DNA from: Lachnoclostridium sp.
GTDB lineage: Bacteria; Bacillota; Clostridia; Lachnospirales; Lachnospiraceae
DNA length: 64,000 nt
Assembly: GCA_021770065.1 (NCBI GenBank)
Contig: JAETRR010000023.1
Coordinates: 1-64,000, forward strand
Reading direction: 5' to 3'
Shown here: positions 1 to 8,429 of the stretch, piece after piece
Layout of the letters: each line of letters starts with the position of its first letter
How positions within the stretch are numbered: the first letter of the stretch is position 1
The notes under the pieces: generated by a model
The model's database searches: none
What the model saw: only the letters and a program-made list of their open reading frames with translations
What the model was told of the DNA's origin: nothing
Position numbers and translations under genes: made by a program

Positions 1-702
1 TCTGCCGATTGCGTACAGCATAAACTCTTTATATACTTTTTCCGTTGACCGATAGTTGAACCGCCGGAAATCTTCGTTTTCCTTTATGTCTCCAAAGTGG
101 CCCTCCGTCTGGATTGGGCGTATCTGACGTTTCAAGATGCCCGCCTCGCTCTGGATATGCCCATTGGATTCTTCTTTCAGTTCTTCCCACCGTTCGCTGA
201 CCTTCATGACCTTGTTTCGGTCAGGGCTCTTTTCCGCTAACCTCTGGGTATATCCATCCTGTTCTTTGCTTTCTGTACGGATATGCCGCAGCTCCCTTCC
301 ATCATGGCAGATGTAATAATGTTCATCTTCAAAGATGGCATAGGTCATGTTGTAATACTTTCCGATGTCTTCTTTGTATGCACGGGTCTTCCGTTTCTCA
401 TGGTCCTGCAGCTTGATATAACTCTGGAGTTCCTTTTCCCAAAGATACGTCAGCTTTTTTCCGATAAAATCATAAAAAGCATCTCTCTGAGGCTTCTGCC
501 CTTTGGTTAGCCAGATAAAGGCAAGATCCCTTTGGCACAGGTCCACGATGCGGTCCACCGCCTTGATTCCTCGCATGTTTGCGTAAGTAACCACAGAATA
601 CAACATGATAGGGTTATACCCGGTTCTTCCCTTATCTGATGGTAATGTAACACAGAGACACCAGCAGAAAGCGGCGTAACAGCGGCAAACTGCTTTGTAC
701 AT
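1..702 (-). pseudogene. IS1182-family transposase remnant (runs off the window)
   Basis: On the minus strand an open frame runs from an ATG at 702 to the window edge. It contains stretches typical of IS1182-type transposases: a GYNPIMLYSVVTYANMRG segment followed by RDLAFIWLTKGQKP near the start, and a C-terminal block with ILKRQIRPIQTEGHFGDIKE. Between these the family normally has a DDE catalytic core with DGTKIEANANRYTF-like motifs. Here the frame jumps from QRDAFYDFIGKKLT straight to the C-terminal region, so much of the core is missing. The Cys-rich loop before NKVMKV is also shortened, and the first 15 residues look unrelated to the family. It is best read as an internally deleted, inactive copy; the part beyond position 1 is not visible. 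Confidence 0.75.
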
Positions 703-804
703 AAAATTGAATAGCGTATATGCCAAAGGGCATTTCATCTTTTATTTAGGTGCATGTCCTTTTTTATACCCATTTTCGTGTTTTGTCATAATGCGAGAAT
801 CTTA

Positions 805-834
805 TTGCGTTCATGGACTCCAGCATGTTATAAT
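805..834 (+). promoter_or_regulatory. Promoter of the restriction-modification unit
   Basis: TTGCGT (805-810) and a perfect TATAAT (829-834) are separated by 18 bp. A strong AAAGGAGG ribosome-binding site follows at 857-864, about 25 bp after the -10 box. This fits a short leader for the methyltransferase gene. Confidence 0.55.
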
Positions 835-872
835 AAGCTATTAAATAGACTGGTGGAAAGGAGGAGATTAAC

Positions 873-2027
873 ATTAACATTGTAGATTTATTCTGTGGTT
901 GTGGCGGAATGTCATTAGGATTTCAAGAAGCTGGTTTCAATATTTTAGCTGGTTTTGAACATTGGAGTACAGCTATTTCTTGTTATAAAAAGAATTTTTT
1001 ACATCCAGTTGAAGATGTTGATCTTTCCGATGTAGACCTTTCCGTAAAAACCATCATGAAATATAGTCCTGATATTATAATAGGAGGACCTCCTTGCCAA
1101 GATTTTTCTGGTGCTGGAAATAGGATTGAAGGTGATCGTGCAGATTTGACTGTTGCATACGCAAAAATAATAAAGGCAATCTCTCCAAAATATTTTGTAA
1201 TGGAAAATGTAGAGCGTGCAGCTAGCAGTGATGCCTATAAAAAAGCCAGAGTTGTTTTTAAAGAAGCTGGATATGGGCTAACAGAAAAAGTTCTCGATGC
1301 TAGTTTTTGTGGCGTTCCTCAGAAAAGGAAACGATTTTTTTGTATTGGATTTAAAAATGGGCAAGACAGTTTTTTAGATGGTTTATTATCAACAAATCAG
1401 TCTATTTTCCCTTTAACGGTAAGAGAATACTTTAGACAGGAAAATTACGATTTGTCAATGGAATATTACTATCGACACCCTCGCTCATACAAGCGACGTG
1501 GTATATTTTCTGTTGACGAACCCTCTCCTACAATACGAGGTGTCAACCGTCCTAAACCAGGAAACTATAAAAAGCATAGTGGGGATGTAATTGATCCCGA
1601 TGGAATACGCAACTTATCTTGCCTAGAGCGAGCCCTTATACAAACCTTTCCGCCTGATTTTATTTGGGATGACGCATCTGCTTCAACTGAACAAATGATT
1701 GGAAATGCGGTTCCAGTCAAATTAGCTAATTATGTAGCAACTTGCTTAATGCGCTTTATTAAAGGAGATACCGACTTACATAATCTGCGTTTTATAGATT
1801 GGCTTAAAAATGAAAAGAACCTTTCATCAGAGGTTGCTGGCGATACGCTTTCAAGAATAGGTCGAGCAAAAAGAATCTTGGATTTTGGTTCAGAGGACTG
1901 CGAAAGCTACTTGATATGTTTACGTAAAGAGCCTCATTTTGAAAATATTGTTCCATCGGTGCAAGCACAAATTCGGCGAGCAGTAAGACTTTATTTTGAA
2001 TATATTTCTGAACACAAGGAGGTATAG
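873..2027 (+). CDS. C5 cytosine DNA methyltransferase, probable ATT start
   Basis: It transfers a methyl group from S-adenosylmethionine to C5 of cytosine in a target site, protecting DNA from its partner nuclease. All core motifs are visible: motif I DLFCGCGG, motif IV GGPPCQDF with the catalytic Cys, motif VI ENV, motif VIII QKRKRF and motif X GNAVP. The first in-frame ATG (909) lies inside motif I and would remove the FxGxG SAM-binding loop. Upstream the frame is open to a TAG at 846 but has no ATG, GTG or TTG. GGAGG at 860-864 is spaced 8 bases from ATT at 873, which gives N-I-V-D-L-F. I therefore place the start at ATT 873 (384 codons); an ATT at 867 is too close to the site. The last codons contain the ribosome-binding site of the next gene, 2 bp away. 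The AT-rich composition suggests transfer. Confidence 0.85.
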   Translation: MNIVDLFCGCGGMSLGFQEAGFNILAGFEHWSTAISCYKKNFLHPVEDVDLSDVDLSVKTIMKYSPDIIIGGPPCQDFSGAGNRIEGDRADLTVAYAKIIKAISPKYFVMENVERAASSDAYKKARVVFKEAGYGLTEKVLDASFCGVPQKRKRFFCIGFKNGQDSFLDGLLSTNQSIFPLTVREYFRQENYDLSMEYYYRHPRSYKRRGIFSVDEPSPTIRGVNRPKPGNYKKHSGDVIDPDGIRNLSCLERALIQTFPPDFIWDDASASTEQMIGNAVPVKLANYVATCLMRFIKGDTDLHNLRFIDWLKNEKNLSSEVAGDTLSRIGRAKRILDFGSEDCESYLICLRKEPHFENIVPSVQAQIRRAVRLYFEYISEHKEV

Positions 2028-2029
2028 CT

Positions 2030-4003
2030 ATGAGTGAAGCTAAATTTCAAATGTCCATAAATTTACAAGTATTAAATCATTTAGGGTTGAACCTCTATAG
2101 CAATACTTCTGCAGTATTATCAGAAGTTGTTGCTAATGCTTGGGACGCAGATGCTACAGAAGTAAATATCCAAATTGATGGAGATACCATTTCTATTACA
2201 GATAATGGGATTGGAATGAGTTTATCAGATATAAACAATAAATATTTAACTGTAGGATATCAAAAACGTAGTGAAAGCGGTTTATCTCCAATACTCAAGA
2301 GACCAGTAATGGGTAGAAAAGGCATTGGCAAATTGTCTTTATTTTCTATTGCAAATATTGTTAAAGTCTATTCAAGAAAAAATAGTGAAATAAACGGATT
2401 TGAGATTGATACAAATTCTTTAAAAGAAGCTATTGAAACAAATGACATATACTATCCAAAGGAATTACCTACAACGGATGTGACGTTTGAAGAAAATGGA
2501 ACGATTATCGTTTTAAATGACTTAAAAAAGAAACGAACAGCATCACTCGCAACATATTTAAGGCAACGATTAGCACGCAGATTCGCCATCCTCGGAGATA
2601 AAAATAATTTCAAGGTATCCATAAATAACAAAGAAATTTCAGTCTCTGATAGAAATTATCTTTCCAAGGCTCAATGTGTGTGGATGTATTTACCAGAAAA
2701 AAGCCCAGAAGAATATAAGGAAGATTTACTGAAGCAAACAAAGGAAGAGAAAATAAAATTAAAAAAAGAACGTCTTTCAGCTATAACAATTGGCGAAGAA
2801 AAATATAAAATCTCTGGCTGGATTGCCACTTGTTCAGAGCCAAATGAACTCAATGACGATGAAAATTTAAATCGTATTGTAATCATGGTACGAGGTAAAA
2901 TGGCTAAGGAAGATATATTCTCTGAAATTGGTACAACAGCTCTTTATTCTAAATATATTTTTGGTGAATTATCAGCAGACTTTTTGGATTTGGATGATGA
3001 AGCAGATATAACAACAAGTAGTCGCCAAGATTTCTTTGAAGATGATGAACGTTATGTTGCTTTAAAAGAATTTATCAAGAAAGAATTATCAACCATTAGA
3101 AGTGACTGGGAAGATACCAGAAGCAATACTGGTGAAGCTGAAGCCTGTAAATATGCTGTTGTAAGCGATTGGTATAATGATTTACAAGGAGACGATAAAA
3201 GAGCTGCAAAGAAACTGTTTGGCAAAATCAATCAATTAACCGTCGAAAAAGATGAAAAGAAAGAACTTTTTAAGCACGGTGTTTTAGCTTTTGAATCGTT
3301 TAAATTAAAAAATGAATTAAGTCAGTTAGAAAAAATTTCTGCAGAAAATATCGCTGCCTTTTTGGAAGTTGCAGGACGTCTTGATAATATTGAAGCTACT
3401 ATGTATTATCAAATCGTGCAAGAAAGATTGGCTGTTATTCAAAAAATGAAGGATGTTGTCTCAGATGGGAGTTTGGAAAAAGTTGTTCAAGAACATCTAT
3501 GCAAAAACCTTTGGCTATTGGATCCATCATGGGATCGGGGAACAGAAGCTCCTATAGTAGAGCAAGCATTTAAAACTCAATTTGACATTATTGACGCAGG
3601 ACTAACACAAGAAGAAAAAGATGCTCGTCTTGACATTAGATATAAAAAGGCTTCAAACAAACATCTTATCATTGAACTTAAGAGGGGAAATCGTGTTGTA
3701 AAAACAGATGAACTTTCTGCACAAGTAAGAAAATATTATGTCGCCACTACAAAAATAATGGCAACCCAGGAAATGACAGAGCCATTTGAAATTATAGTGC
3801 TGTTGGGCCAACATTTAGACGGAAAAGATTTTAATGAAACTGTTTACGAGGCAACTAAACGTTCATTAAGAGAATATAACTGCCGAATAATGTACTATGA
3901 TGAATTGCTTCGCAATGCGGAAAATTTGTATAGCGATTTCTTGGAAAAAAACAAAGGATTGTCGACTCTTAGCGATTTAATTAACGAACTGGATATGAGT
4001 TAA
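2030..4003 (+). CDS. GHKL ATPase / PD-(D/E)XK nuclease, restriction partner of the methyltransferase
   Basis: The N-terminus is a GHKL (Hsp90/MutL-like) ATPase domain: N box EVVANAWDADA near residue 30, DNGIGM near 62, and a glycine-rich GRKGIGKLSLFS lid near 100. The C-terminus has a nuclease-like signature, LDIRYKK near residue 537 followed by IIELKRG near 550, matching D-x(n)-ExK. The middle is helical and Lys/Glu rich. The gene starts 2 bp after the methyltransferase and is translated from an AAGGAGG inside its end, so the two form one unit. Restriction enzymes of the BbrUII/HgiDII type are annotated as such ATP-binding proteins, and those I recall cut GTCGAC; specificity here is not proven. 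Alternatively this could be a more general MORC-like defence ATPase. Low GC matches the methyltransferase. Confidence 0.75.
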   Translation: MSEAKFQMSINLQVLNHLGLNLYSNTSAVLSEVVANAWDADATEVNIQIDGDTISITDNGIGMSLSDINNKYLTVGYQKRSESGLSPILKRPVMGRKGIGKLSLFSIANIVKVYSRKNSEINGFEIDTNSLKEAIETNDIYYPKELPTTDVTFEENGTIIVLNDLKKKRTASLATYLRQRLARRFAILGDKNNFKVSINNKEISVSDRNYLSKAQCVWMYLPEKSPEEYKEDLLKQTKEEKIKLKKERLSAITIGEEKYKISGWIATCSEPNELNDDENLNRIVIMVRGKMAKEDIFSEIGTTALYSKYIFGELSADFLDLDDEADITTSSRQDFFEDDERYVALKEFIKKELSTIRSDWEDTRSNTGEAEACKYAVVSDWYNDLQGDDKRAAKKLFGKINQLTVEKDEKKELFKHGVLAFESFKLKNELSQLEKISAENIAAFLEVAGRLDNIEATMYYQIVQERLAVIQKMKDVVSDGSLEKVVQEHLCKNLWLLDPSWDRGTEAPIVEQAFKTQFDIIDAGLTQEEKDARLDIRYKKASNKHLIIELKRGNRVVKTDELSAQVRKYYVATTKIMATQEMTEPFEIIVLLGQHLDGKDFNETVYEATKRSLREYNCRIMYYDELLRNAENLYSDFLEKNKGLSTLSDLINELDMS

Positions 4004-4374
4004 TACAAACTATTTTTTGGGACTATCCATTGCTTTTTTCCGTTAAATGAGCATAAATCTTTTCTCTTTATAATAACACAATGAGGGAGGTATATAGATT
4101 CACTGACAACTATATATTCTACGGTATTATCTATTCGAGAAGGTTTTTCACCTAATAATGAGTAGCCATACTGGCAAATTGTTTTGAAAAATTTCATATT
4201 TTTACCACTGTTTTTATTAATATTTATGCTGTTTCAAAATTTGATATTCCTTTTATATGCAATAGAATAACCATTTATGATATTTTTATTCTATTTTGAA
4301 TAGTATATATGAAATGGAAAAATGAATAGGAAAGTTGCTCACTGAGGTTGGAAAAATGGAGATAGAGAAAATAA
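4004..4374. other. AT-rich intergenic stretch
   Basis: About 370 bp of AT-rich DNA between the restriction gene and the Fic remnant. A 65-codon minus-strand frame ends at 4000, inside the restriction gene's stop region. It has no ribosome-binding site and no recognisable domain. I see no promoter, tRNA or repeat here. Confidence 0.4.
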
Positions 4375-4641
4375 AGAATACGTCATCATAGATACGTTTA
4401 CTATATTGAGTCCCTACATCCTTTTGCAGACGGGAATGGCAGAACCGGAAGGCTGCTTGTAAATCTGGAATTGATGAAAGCTGGATATCCGCCAATTGAC
4501 ATTAAATTTGCAGATCGGATTTCTTATTATAATGCGTTTGATGAATACCATGTAAAACATGATCTTGGTGCAATGCAAAAATTGTTTGCAGGTTATGTGA
4601 ATGCGAGGCTGGACAGCTACTTGATGATGCTGGAAAAATAA
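4375..4641 (+). pseudogene. Fic-domain protein, 3' fragment
   Basis: A frame with no start of its own encodes the Fic AMP-transferase core motif HPFADGNGRTGRL followed by about 60 residues typical of the C-terminal helices of Fic proteins, ending in YLMMLEK and a stop at 4639-4641. Intact Fic enzymes modify target proteins by adding AMP or related groups, with the motif's His as catalytic base. Here a TAA at 4372-4374 closes the frame upstream, and the N-terminal half including any inhibitory helix is absent. It is a decayed remnant at the right border of the accessory patch. Confidence 0.75.
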
Positions 4642-4695
4642 CTATATGAGGGAGGAACTTGTTTCGCGGAATTTTCTCAAATGTACAGAAATTTC

Positions 4696-4737
4696 TTGAC
4701 AATGGTAATGTGATTTACTATAATGAACATTGTTCAT
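4696..4737 (+). promoter_or_regulatory. Consensus promoter with palindromic operator for the TetR gene
   Basis: TTGACA (4696-4701), a 17-bp spacer and TATAAT (4719-4724) form a perfect sigma-A promoter. A perfect dyad ATGAACA-T-TGTTCAT (4723-4737) overlaps the -10 end and the expected start site. This is where a TetR-type repressor would bind to block its own transcription. Confidence 0.8.
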
Positions 4738-4751
4738 ATTGAGGTGAGAGA

Positions 4752-5309
4752 ATGAATACAGTTGTGACATCAAAAGAGGATATCCTAAAAACCAGCCGGG
4801 AATTGATTCGCCGGCAGGGATGGTCTTCGATCAATATCCGTTCTGTTGCTGCCGCCTGCGGGGTATCGGTGGGAACCATTTATAATTATTTCGATTCCAA
4901 AGCTGCACTGGTATGCGCCGTAGTGGAGAGCGTCTGGTGTGAGATTTTTCACCGCCCGGAGGACAGCGCTGTGTTTCGGGACACGCAGGCTTGTATTAGA
5001 TGGATATATGAGCGGATGGAATACGGCAGCAAACAGTATCCCGGTTTTTTTGCAATGCATTCTCTTGGATTTATGCAGGAGGAAAAATCCGATGGAAAAC
5101 AAAGAATGCAGCAGACATGGCGGCACATACTGGACGGGCTGTGCTTTGTCTTAAAGCAGGATGCCGGAATTCGCAAGGATGCGTTTACGGAGCAGTTTAC
5201 AGCCGAAAGATTTGCGGACGTCCTATTTTCCATGATGCTGTCCGCTTTGCTGAGGGAGGACTATGCCCCGGCGGCCGTATTGGAGATCGTCCGCAGGACC
5301 CTGTATTAG
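4752..5309 (+). CDS. TetR/AcrR family transcriptional regulator
   Basis: A 185-residue regulator. The N-terminal helix-turn-helix is clear (about residues 10-55: ILKTSRELIRRQGWSSINIRSVAAACGVSVGTIYNYF, here written in sense only as the classical TetR signature ending GTIYNYFDSK). The remainder is a divergent helical ligand/dimerisation domain whose inducer cannot be read from sequence. Start ATG 4752 follows GAGGTGAG. A perfect promoter overlapped by a 15-bp palindrome lies directly upstream, so autorepression is likely. The two membrane-protein genes downstream (5421-6514) follow in the same direction behind a short hairpin repeat and are plausible regulatory targets. Confidence 0.88.
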   Translation: MNTVVTSKEDILKTSRELIRRQGWSSINIRSVAAACGVSVGTIYNYFDSKAALVCAVVESVWCEIFHRPEDSAVFRDTQACIRWIYERMEYGSKQYPGFFAMHSLGFMQEEKSDGKQRMQQTWRHILDGLCFVLKQDAGIRKDAFTEQFTAERFADVLFSMMLSALLREDYAPAAVLEIVRRTLY

Positions 5310-5348
5310 GATTCCACGAAACGGCGATATAAATATTTTTTACTGGAC

Positions 5349-5412
5349 GGTAAAGTCGAGAAGGAAGAGACTTTACCCTTTCGTACTGTTGCGTAGCAAC
5401 TTAGAATAGGAG
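5349..5412 (+). repeat. Hairpin repeat ending in a ribosome-binding site, copy 1
   Basis: GGTAAAGTC (5349-5357) pairs with GACTTTACC (5369-5377). Then come CTTTACCCTT (5371-5380), 7 unrelated bases, a stem GTTGC-gta-GCAAC (5388-5400) and TTAGAATAGGAG, which supplies the ribosome-binding site of the next gene. The same layout with a different but still paired stem recurs at 17811-17853. Confidence 0.65.
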
Positions 5413-5420
5413 AATAAGTC

Positions 5421-6092
5421 ATGCAAGCAATCGTAGAAACCCTGTTTGATGCTGTCTATCTGATTTCTGTTATTACTGTGGGAATATTAATGATCCGGGG
5501 CAGCAAAAGAAACCGCCAATTTATCCTGTTTGGATGGATGGCAGTCGTGCTGGGAATGGGAGACTCATTCCACTTGATTCCCCGTGCCCTTGCCCTGTGT
5601 ACGACGGGGCTTAAGAGCTATACCGCCCTTTTAGGCATAGGGAAGTGGATTACCTCGGTCACCATGACAATTTTTTATGTGCTGCTCTATTATGTCTGGC
5701 GGCGGCGGTATAAGATCAGCGGACAAAGCGGCCTTACCGCCGCTGTGTATGGTCTGGCCGGTGTGCGGATTGTACTGTGCATGATGCCCCAGAATCAGTG
5801 GACCCATGCCGGAGCGCCCCTCTCCTGGGGTATCTACCGCAATATCCCGTTTGCCCTGCTGGGGCTCCTGGTGATCGTGCTGTTCTACCGCAGTGCAAAG
5901 GAGAATGGGGATAAGGCATTTAAATGGATGTGGCTGACCATTGTGCTGAGTTTTGGCTTCTATATCCCGGTAGTGCTGTGGGCGGATACCATACCTATGA
6001 TCGGGATGCTGATGATACCCAAGACCTGCGCCTATGTGTGGACGGTACTCATCGGATATTTTGCTATGAAAGAGGAATGTAAGGAGGATTGA
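5421..6092 (+). CDS. Polytopic membrane protein of unknown function
   Basis: A 223-residue protein with about six or seven hydrophobic segments, short charged loops (GSKRNRQF, WRRRYKIS) and a charged C-terminus EECKED. I do not recognise a characterised family. The stop codon lies just before the DUF2871 start, and the downstream gene's AGGAGG sits in this gene's last codons, so the two are translationally linked. Translation starts at ATG 5421 from TAGGAG supplied by the hairpin repeat. Its position after a self-regulated TetR gene suggests that regulator may control it, but nothing in the sequence shows a substrate. Confidence 0.75.
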   Translation: MQAIVETLFDAVYLISVITVGILMIRGSKRNRQFILFGWMAVVLGMGDSFHLIPRALALCTTGLKSYTALLGIGKWITSVTMTIFYVLLYYVWRRRYKISGQSGLTAAVYGLAGVRIVLCMMPQNQWTHAGAPLSWGIYRNIPFALLGLLVIVLFYRSAKENGDKAFKWMWLTIVLSFGFYIPVVLWADTIPMIGMLMIPKTCAYVWTVLIGYFAMKEECKED

Positions 6093-6094
6093 TT

Positions 6095-6514
6095 ATGAAA
6101 CGTTATATGAATTCAGCTTTGCTTTACGCTGCTCTTGCCATGGCTGGCGGCGTGTTTTACCGGGAATTTACCAAATTCAATGGTTTTACCGGAAAAACCA
6201 GCCTCTCTGTTGTCCATACCCACTATTTTTTGCTTGGCATGGTGTTTTTCCTGCTGCTGCTTTTGCTGGAAAAGAATTTTTCTTTCACCAGTGAGAAAAC
6301 CGGGCGGGTACTGGCTGCTTATCATATTGGCCTGAATCTGACTGCCGTGATGCTTGTGGTGCGGGGAGTGGTTCAGGTACTGGCACCTGTAGTTTCTTCC
6401 GGAATGAACGGGGCAATATCCGGTATCGCCGGAATCGGGCATATTCTCATGGGCATCAGCATGGTGCTTTTGCTGCTGCAGATCAGGCGCAGCGTATTGA
6501 CGGTGCAGGACTAA
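6095..6514 (+). CDS. DUF2871 family membrane protein
   Basis: A 139-residue, four-helix membrane protein whose N-terminus (LAMAGGVFYREFTKFNGF, then TLSVVHTHYFLLGM-type sequence) matches what I know as DUF2871. The HTH in VVHTHYF lies at the entry to helix 2 and could bind metal or heme, but that is inference. ATG 6095 is preferred over the in-frame TTG at 6089 because AAGGAGG (6081-6087) is 7 bases upstream of it. It is the last gene of the TetR-linked group and is followed by a clear terminator. Confidence 0.8.
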   Translation: MKRYMNSALLYAALAMAGGVFYREFTKFNGFTGKTSLSVVHTHYFLLGMVFFLLLLLLEKNFSFTSEKTGRVLAAYHIGLNLTAVMLVVRGVVQVLAPVVSSGMNGAISGIAGIGHILMGISMVLLLLQIRRSVLTVQD

Positions 6515-6541
6515 AATACTAAAATCTAAAGGCATTTTTTG

Positions 6542-6574
6542 CAGCGGAAGGCTCACGGGCTTTCCGCTGTTTTC
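6542..6574 (+). terminator. Rho-independent terminator after the DUF2871 gene
   Basis: CAGCGGAA (6542-6549) pairs with TTCCGCTG (6562-6569), and a run of T follows. It ends the TetR-linked transcription unit. Confidence 0.8.
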
Positions 6575-6699
6575 TGTTATGCGCAACTTTCTGCAAAATC
6601 CCTAATAATAAAATGCGGAAGGGCCATTCCGGATCTTTTCGTGAAAATTTCCCTGAAATTTGGCATCTACATCTATTGCACAGCAATTATTTTTTTTAT

Positions 6700-6731
6700 T
6701 TGCAACTTTTCCGATACCGGAACAATCTATA
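6700..6731 (+). promoter_or_regulatory. ECF-type promoter of sigma/anti-sigma locus 1
   Basis: TTGCAACTTTT (6700-6710), exactly 15 bp, then TCTATA (6726-6731). The identical boxes with the identical spacing occur before the intact paralogous locus at 23305-23336, while the spacer bases differ. A GCAAC-type -35 is typical of ECF sigma promoters, so this is probably an autoregulated promoter read by the neighbouring sigma factor. Confidence 0.6.
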
Positions 6732-6762
6732 CAGTAAAAGGATAAAAAGGTGCGCACCTGTT

Positions 6763-6887
6763 ATGAAGCAAATATTATATGAAAAGTTGATTCAGTATAT
6801 CCTTTAAAATCAAGAAATCTAAATACAGTTAAAACAAAGCTCTATCGTAGATTATAACAATTAAAAAAAGGAGAGACAGAAGTATGA
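6763..6887 (+). pseudogene. ECF sigma factor gene with large internal deletion
   Basis: It begins M-K-Q-I-L-Y-E-K-L-I-Q-Y-I-L, matching the first residues of the intact sigma factor at 23371. It breaks after a few codons and resumes in the fourth-region helix-turn-helix as NLNTVKTKLYRRL, which corresponds to NLNTVKAKLYRGL in the intact copy. The end keeps the ATGA overlap with the following anti-sigma gene (6884-6887), as in the intact locus. Roughly the central 130 residues are gone and stops interrupt the rest, so no functional sigma factor can be made here. Confidence 0.8.
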
Positions 6888-7762
6888 GTAAATTAGAAAA
6901 AAGAAGTGGCCGGATTATTATTCCGGAGGAACTTAACGCCGGGATACAGCAGGAAATACAAAACTCAAGAAAGCGGCAGGCAGGAAAGAAAAGGGCTGGC
7001 AGACCCGGATGCAAAAAGGCGATACGCAGAATGGGAGCAGCGGCAGCGGCTGTATGCTTTCTTTTCACAGCAGCTTTGAATACAAGCCAGGTATTTGCGA
7101 AGGAAGCGGGACAGCTTCCGGTGATTGGAGTAATGGCCCAGGTACTGACATTCCGTTCTTACGAAACAGTAAAGGATGATATAGCGGTGGCCGTGGCAAT
7201 CCCATCGGTTGAGATGATCGCAGAGGATACCGGGATAACGGTGGATGAGATCAATCAGGAGATTTTTGCCCGTTGTGACCAGTATGCAGATGATGCGGTT
7301 CTGCGTGCGGAAGAATACAGAACTGCTTTTCTGGAAACAGGGGGGACACAGGAAGAATGGGCAGAACATGATATAAAGATTACTGTGGGTTATGAGGTAA
7401 AGCAACAGAATGCAGATTATCTTTCCTTTGTTGTAAGAGGAAGCGAAAGCTGGACAAATGCCTATAACGAGTCAAAATATTATAACCTGGATTTAAAAAC
7501 AGGAGAAATAGTAACATTAAAGGATATGCTGGGCAGTGATTATGTGGAACTGGTCAATAGATGCATCAGGGAACAGATTTCTGAAAGACAACAAGCAGGA
7601 GAAGTATTCTTTACAGCAGAGGAGGGAGGTTTTACAGGAATTTCGGAGGATACGAAGTTCTATATCAATGAGAATAACCGCCCGGTTATCGTTTTTGAAA
7701 AATATGAAATTGCGCCTGGTTCATTAGGAGAAATTGAATTTGAGATTACAGGAGGAAATTAA
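6884..7762 (+). CDS. rsiV: RsiV-like anti-sigma factor (DUF3298-type extracellular domain)
   Basis: A 292-residue membrane protein: a short basic cytoplasmic N-terminus that would bind the sigma factor, one hydrophobic segment near residues 48-65, then an extracellular domain with the pattern of DUF3298/RsiV (NSKYYNLDLKTGEIVTLKDML-like region near 205). In Bacillus and Clostridioides RsiV holds SigV inactive and is itself the lysozyme receptor; lysozyme binding triggers its cleavage. Its sigma gene is deleted next door, so it may act on the intact paralogue's sigma factor (23371) or be decaying. It aligns along its whole length with the first two thirds of the protein at 23862. Start ATG 6884 follows AAAAGGAGAG. 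Confidence 0.75.
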   Translation: MSKLEKRSGRIIIPEELNAGIQQEIQNSRKRQAGKKRAGRPGCKKAIRRMGAAAAAVCFLFTAALNTSQVFAKEAGQLPVIGVMAQVLTFRSYETVKDDIAVAVAIPSVEMIAEDTGITVDEINQEIFARCDQYADDAVLRAEEYRTAFLETGGTQEEWAEHDIKITVGYEVKQQNADYLSFVVRGSESWTNAYNESKYYNLDLKTGEIVTLKDMLGSDYVELVNRCIREQISERQQAGEVFFTAEEGGFTGISEDTKFYINENNRPVIVFEKYEIAPGSLGEIEFEITGGN

Positions 7763-7763
7763 G

Positions 7764-8318
7764 ATGAGAAAGAGAATGAAAAGTACGGTTGTTATGGTTA
7801 TGGGTTTTGTTCTGATAGGAGCGATTCTGGCGGGATGCGGCGAAAGCCGGCAATCCGGTCAGGATACACAACAGGAATTTCCGGAGAGTGTACCTGAGGA
7901 AACGGAACATGATTCTACTGCAGAAAAATCAGAGACAAATGAAGCAGAAAAAATAATGCAGGAATCAGAAGAATATGAGGATAACTTTGCAGTTGACAGT
8001 AAGGCAGCAAAAGAATTTGCCGAGAAAATTAAGGAAGCAGCAGCCCAAAAGGATCTGGAGGCTCTGGCAGAGTTGACTGCATTTCCGGTTTATGTAGGAT
8101 TGCCGGATGTCGATATAGTAGAAACCAAAGAAGAGTTTCTGAATCTTGGTGCGGAAGCAGTATTTACGGATGAACTGTTGGAATCCATAAAAATGGCCGA
8201 TATTGAAAATTTTCAGCCCAGTATGGCAGGCTTCCCTATTTCGGGGGGAGAGGGGCTGGCAAGCATAAACTTTAGCGTAGTAGACGGGGTGCTGGCGATC
8301 AACGGAATTAATTATTGA
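7764..8318 (+). CDS. Lipoprotein homologous to the C-terminal domain of the second RsiV
   Basis: About 184 residues with a lipoprotein signal peptide ending in L-A-G-C near residue 24. A Glu/Ser/Thr-rich linker leads to a domain of about 110 residues that ends PSMAGFPISGG...INGINY. The same domain (EDNF..., FPVYVG, PSMAGF, ISGINY) forms the C-terminus of the RsiV protein at 23862-25139. The receptor and this domain are thus separate proteins here and fused there. ATG 7764 is chosen because AGGAGG (7749-7754) lies 9 bases upstream; a longer frame from 7734 overlaps the rsiV end and lacks that site. Function is unknown; an extracytoplasmic sensing or stress role fits the context. A strong terminator follows. 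Confidence 0.8.
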   Translation: MRKRMKSTVVMVMGFVLIGAILAGCGESRQSGQDTQQEFPESVPEETEHDSTAEKSETNEAEKIMQESEEYEDNFAVDSKAAKEFAEKIKEAAAQKDLEALAELTAFPVYVGLPDVDIVETKEEFLNLGAEAVFTDELLESIKMADIENFQPSMAGFPISGGEGLASINFSVVDGVLAINGINY

Positions 8319-8331
8319 TCATTGGCGGAAG

Positions 8332-8390
8332 AATAACTGCTGTAAAAGTGTGCAATGTGTATTGTTATATTTTACAGCAGTTATTTTTTT
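8332..8390 (+). terminator. Strong rho-independent terminator after the lipoprotein gene
   Basis: A perfect 16-bp stem, AATAACTGCTGTAAAA (8332-8347) with its complement at 8370-8385, is followed by a T run. It separates the anti-sigma operon from the acyltransferase gene, so those genes share transcription only by read-through or have their own promoter. Confidence 0.85.
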
Positions 8391-8429
8391 GGAAAATATG
8401 GTATATTGTGATGAAAGAGTGCGGCAGCT

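Noticed and set aside
4000-4197. 65-codon minus-strand ORF convergent with the restriction gene
   Set aside because: No ribosome-binding site, overlaps the stop of the neighbouring gene, and no recognisable motif in AT-rich DNA.
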